From Sclerodactyla briareus (lineage: Eukaryota; Echinodermata; Holothuroidea; Dendrochirotida; Sclerodactylidae): 64,000 nt of DNA. The stretch is taken from the NCBI GenBank assembly GCA_026419785.1, contig JAODTK010001677.1, positions 305,001-369,000 of the forward strand, in the 5' to 3' direction. Below are positions 60,030-64,000 of this stretch, one piece after another. The notes under the pieces are model-generated. The model searched no databases and was not told the DNA's origin. It saw nothing but the letters and a program-made list of their open reading frames with translations. Both the position numbers and the translations under genes were made by a program. Numbering within the stretch: the first letter of the stretch is position 1; every line of letters begins with the position of its first letter.

Positions 60030-60809
60030 TGAGTTTGATCAAATTGCCGATTCGCAAGGAACTGAGTTCACCTAAAATTACATTTTGAAACACGTTCCGT
60101 GTGCTTTGTCCTTGCTCGAGTTGCTGGACGCACGCTGCAAAGGGTTCCCGACGGGCACAGCATCACAGGAGAAGGCCCATGGGCTTGCTCTAGTAATGTG
60201 TTATTAGTAAAAAAATGTTTGAGGAGGAGGAAACGGTAGAGGCCGGGATGCATCGGCCACAGCAGGGCTGGTGGAATTATGTACTCGGTGGTGTGATGAT
60301 GTGATTATTTATATATGAGTGGAGAGTCTAGTTTGATAAGATTCTGCATGATAGTCAGGGCAGATCCATCAGAAGAGGAGAAACATGATCACGCCGTATT
60401 TGTTCGCTTTCCCACTGAAAAATGAGTTTAATTAATTACTTAAGTTTCAAGTAAGTCGTCCATTCCTTTGGTCATTAACTAGATGCCAATAATACCTTTG
60501 CTTATAATCTCTACTTTCCTGAAGTGGTGTTTCTATCTGCTTATGCTGGTGATTTTATCATTTCGAAACTTACATGCTTATAATAGATATCCAAATATTA
60601 GGTGATCTTGAAGTGCACCTGTTACAAAAGTTGGACACTAAATGGCAAGGAATACTACGCCCATCAGTTGCGTTCTTGTTTTTTGGGCATTTAATTGTAT
60701 GCCCCCCACACTGAGTTTCGTATCGTAAGCTTAGTGTTACAGGGACTGCAATGAACATTGAGCAATTTTTTAGTTTTCGAAAATTGTGATCTTATAATAT
60801 GTATATATA
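60030..60809. other. Unclassified stretch before the third unit
   Basis: No gene or repeat recognised. It ends where direct similarity to 32965 begins. Confidence 0.4.
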
Positions 60810-61274
60810 ACTTTTTCATTCGCTTCGCGCCAATCATAGTGGCGCTCCGCTAGATAGTCACATGGCGCCCCTAGAGATGCTCCAGACCCCGGCTCCCACT
60901 TCACAGACCTCTCCCCAACTGAGGAAAACCTAGCTACGCCTCTGGCTTCAGAAAGGCGATGAAAGCTTGGAATGCTCATGACTGACTGCCTGTTGGTTAA
61001 TTAATATTTCAATTCACTCCAAAATACTCGGAATTGTTATATTATGGTACGTGTATCCTTCCTGCATTCATCGTAGTGTGGTATTGTTGAAGCCAGTCTT
61101 GCATGAACTAGTGACGGGGGAATTTATCAGTTCATGCATATGTTTTATTAGGATCGGATTGCGTTCTGATCATCCTTTTCTGTGGAATATGGGATTATTG
61201 CGATGATGCATGTATCTTCCAGACCTTAGTTGGGCCTTAGTAAACTTGTGAACGTCACACCAGTCCCCATCATT

Positions 61275-61565
61275 TTAGGAACCAATGTATCTGTTACTCA
61301 CGGGCCTTGAGGCGCAGACAGGCATTGTAAAGGGTACCTTCCTGCACATCAGGGATACTGCAAGCGCTAGTAAAAGAGGTGGGACACTCGCGCAAGACAA
61401 GGATACTTTGTCTGGATCTCTTTGAAAAATTGAGAAAAATACTAATTCAAGCGAGGCCTCTCCCAATGACTGGTTCCGCAGCAGCGAGATGGGTGCATAG
61501 GAAAAAGGCGCGATGAGGACAAGTCGTGGTGATCTCATCGGAAGGCTTATCAAGATCAAGCGCAC
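61275..61565 (-). mobile_element. Gypsy-type integrase fragment, third-unit copy
   Basis: The minus-strand reading keeps FQRDPDK..LSCASV and, in the shifted frame, KRSRQSILVLRECPTSFTSA, matching 33419-33670. Frameshifts differ from the first copy. Confidence 0.6.
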
Positions 61566-62799
61566 ATATTAGCAACGAAGTAAACTGTGAAGCTAGTGCT
61601 TACTGGAGTGGTAAAATTGGACATTTACCACAATGAGACAATGAGTCCTTGCCTGGATAGAAGTGGATTGTTGGTGCAAATTAAGAACAACGAACGAGAC
61701 GTCGATCGTGCACAACATGGCAGACCTGAAAACTTTTTTTACATCCCAAATGTTGATCATGTGAGTGAATCTTTCAGATGGCTACTTCCCTGACTGAAAT
61801 GGACATGAGAGCAGCGTAAACACTCGCTTTGGAGGCTCTTTCAGGCTGGGCATTGCGTAGAAGAGCCTGGCTTGAACTTCCCCTCCTACACTGTAGTTTC
61901 AAAGACCGTCATCATGCCATGCATGATTGCCATCGCTCTGACAAAGGAACACATTTGGCATGTAGGTTGGGTATACCTCGGGCATTGCGACTATAGCCAA
62001 GTCCGATAAATAAAAAGTATGTTTTGACTCTAACAAGATTTCCAGTAATCTAAAATTCACATATTCATTTAAACACGATGCCCACACAGATTTACGAACA
62101 GGATATTAGACCGATCAAAGGTTGAAGCAAAATTTATCATGATTACGAATATTCAGGAGAACCACGATCCAATGATGGTGACTTACCGCACCCGAAGAGG
62201 ACATACACTCTTTTATTTTGATTATATTTCGATTTGATGTCAATGGATGGGTTCGGGCAGGAAGCCCAGTAAGGCTTATCAAGGAATCTTCGCTGTAATC
62301 ACCATGAATGAGCACTGTAGACCCCCCTATTCTTCTCGAGTAGTGCTCAGCTGATATCAAGACTAGGCCATAACCAATCATAACCTGCTCCCGGATCGCC
62401 ATTTGACGCCCTCCACCACCTCCCCCGTAAGGACGATCGGTGAACCCCAAGATCCGACCACTAAATTTAATGCACATATGTTGATTTTAAGCAGCGCCTC
62501 CGACATTTCCCGTAATATCAATCTACCAGGTTAAGTTCTGAGTAGAAGGATGCGTATAGTCTCCATACTGAAGGTAATGTCAGTAGATTCTGACCGTTTA
62601 GGCAAAATTGGGGCGTTAGCTGGAATTATGCACTTCTGTCCGTTAGTGCACGCCTGCACTTCATGAAAACACAACCACTCACCTTACATTAATCACCGAT
62701 TCCCATGACTAACATCGCGGAAAGCAATAAGATTGTTATCAACTCGGCTTCATGCGTTTCGCGGCTTTCGGTCAAAATAGGCATAATTCGGCATAGTGA

Positions 62800-63069
62800 A
62801 CCGTGATATTCGACAAGAGGAAATCTTCCTATGCCTATGCATTGAATTCACGCGTTTTCAAATATACTATAGTTCATCATGTCTACGCCGCCGGTCGTTA
62901 CTGTTTGAATAATTTTTCAAAGCGAAGACGGCATGGCTATTCGCCAAGTTCATCGGCTCCTAAAGATAGTTTGAAAAACGAAATTTTGGTGTTTGCCGTA
63001 TATTTACTGTACAGTGATTATGTTTCCATGCAGTACGGTATTTGTTCAGAGATAACCGTAATTTATTGA
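62800..63069 (+). other. Conserved open stretch, third-unit copy
   Basis: Reads SYAYALNSRVFKY then SKRRRHGYSPSSSAP, partner of 30416-30634 (minus) and 35000-35265 (FEYISKRRRHGCLPSSSAPE). Three copies retain related words. No family recognised. Confidence 0.35.
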
Positions 63070-64000
63070 TAATTTTAACTGACCTGAAACTACATTAGTA
63101 TTTATGGATTTACAAAACAAGACAAATGTAATGTCATGCTCCCAAGTCCCCCTCATGCTTCTGGAAATAAAATCATCCACGCATAGAATGGAATGGCTGA
63201 AAATTGTATTTTTTCAATGGATTACTGGCGCTATTGGACATTGTAGGATTTCAACATGCACTTGACTCTAATCTAACGTTGCTCTAATAGTTTGGGGGAT
63301 TTTTTCGAAAGCTAGGAGAGATTGATAAGAAACCTAGCTACGGAATAGATAACGTATGATATTATTTTCTAAATCATTCAGTATCTCCGCAAAACAACGT
63401 TTTTAGGTTTAGCCCTTACGTACCCTCGGTGGTACCTATAGTCACTGTCTTAAAGCAAAATTTATTTCTCATTTCAAATTCCTGCAGCATGTTGTTCATC
63501 ACGCTGCCAGCTGTTAGTCATCGTTGGTTTGATTCGTTCAATATTTCACTCTTCTTTCGCTCAAACCTTTCTGGGCCGCTCTGCCGCTGGCTCAGTTCTG
63601 TTGAAGTGATGGCACCAGTAGTACACTTTCAACAGACGATCCATGTAGTTATGGTATCGTCACGATTTAGGAACTCGCTTAATCCTGTTCATCTCCATGC
63701 ACTATTCAACAATCTATCAATTTCTACTCTACCAAGTTATCGTATTACATAATTGATTGGTTAATTGAAGAGATAATTAAGCGAATCATATATAGGAGCC
63801 GTGCATGGAAGCGGGCGAGAACTCGCTATTTTCTCACGTGAAGTGCAACCAGCAAGCTAGCGGTAGCTTGCACTGCCCCTTTATCAGCACATTCACGGAT
63901 ATGATACTTTCATAATTACTTAGCACTTTCCTAAACAAGTTTACCACACGCTATATTGTTCAAAAACAAGAAAAAACAATTATCAGAACAAAAATCTGGA

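Larger units (their letters stand above)
60810..64000 (+). repeat. Third (partial) copy of the ~27.8-kb unit, direct orientation
   Basis: Collinear with 32965-36260: CGCCAATCATAGTGGCGCT (60828), AAAATACTCGGAATTG (61019), integrase piece (61275-61565), TTGATTTTAAGCAGCGCC (62474) and the 99-bp block (63578-63676). It continues past the window end. Relative to the left arm it is inverted. Confidence 0.85.

Noticed and set aside
3612..64000. Missed-adapter (read-through) long-read artefact explaining the palindrome
   Set aside because: Such artefacts alternate orientation and differ only by base errors. Here the third copy is in direct orientation and the arms differ by kilobase transposon insertions.
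1..64000. Bacterial-style operons, ribosome-binding sites or terminators
   Set aside because: Coding pieces are short exons with GT-AG borders, and the transposon families are animal types; prokaryotic signals are not expected.
1..64000. tRNA or rRNA genes
   Set aside because: No convincing cloverleaf box or conserved rRNA block was seen by eye; a covariance-model scan would be needed to exclude small RNAs.

Overview
The window looks like AT-rich, gene-poor, repeat-laden nuclear DNA of an animal. Split coding exons with GT-AG borders, several families of LINE, Penelope and Gypsy remnants, small inverted-repeat transposons and many microsatellites all point to a eukaryote. The family mix and the receptor-kinase-like exons suggest a marine invertebrate, perhaps an echinoderm or lancelet, but that is inference. 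No bacterial genes, operons or CRISPR are present, and no single-exon protein gene looks intact.

The dominant structure is a very large imperfect inverted repeat. The left arm (about 3612-30885) runs as the reverse complement of the right arm (about 34690-58327). Matching landmarks include 4150 with 57730, 10800 with 54500, 18013 with 47306, 20348 with 44726, 24842 with 41297, 29690 with 35880 and 30880 with 34700. The arms differ by many substitutions, small indels and kilobase insertions found in one arm only. A third, partial copy begins near 60810 and runs to the window end in the SAME orientation as 32965-36260. The repeating unit is therefore about 27.8 kb, present head-to-head (left/right) and head-to-tail (right/third).

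Each arm carries the same broken gene, on the minus strand on the left (about 24992 down to 18840) and the plus strand on the right (about 41146 to 46480). Seven exons can be traced. They encode the juxtamembrane region and kinase domain of a receptor-tyrosine-kinase-like protein whose active-site motifs are replaced (HPG for HRD, DFC for DFG), so its ancestor was probably a pseudokinase. Both copies carry frameshifts, at partly different places. The gene contains a 70-bp minisatellite, a TTTA microsatellite and a dispersed repeat in its introns, all present in both arms.

Layout: 1-1134 unclassified; 1135-3612 LINE fragment; 3612-30885 left arm, with its own LINE at 4867-7911, a 1.36-kb insertion at 9112-10475 and a 0.7-kb insertion near 25588-26300; 30886-32964 centre with transposon-like ends and poly-G/C runs; 32965-34690 Gypsy integrase debris; 34690-58327 right arm, with its own tandem-repeat block at 36745-38335 and a transposon ORF fragment at 56470-57385; 58328-60809 unique DNA with a Penelope-type GIY-YIG fragment; 60810-64000 the third copy.

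Whether the palindrome is a true genomic rearrangement or two diverged haplotypes joined head-to-head in an assembly cannot be decided from the sequence alone.
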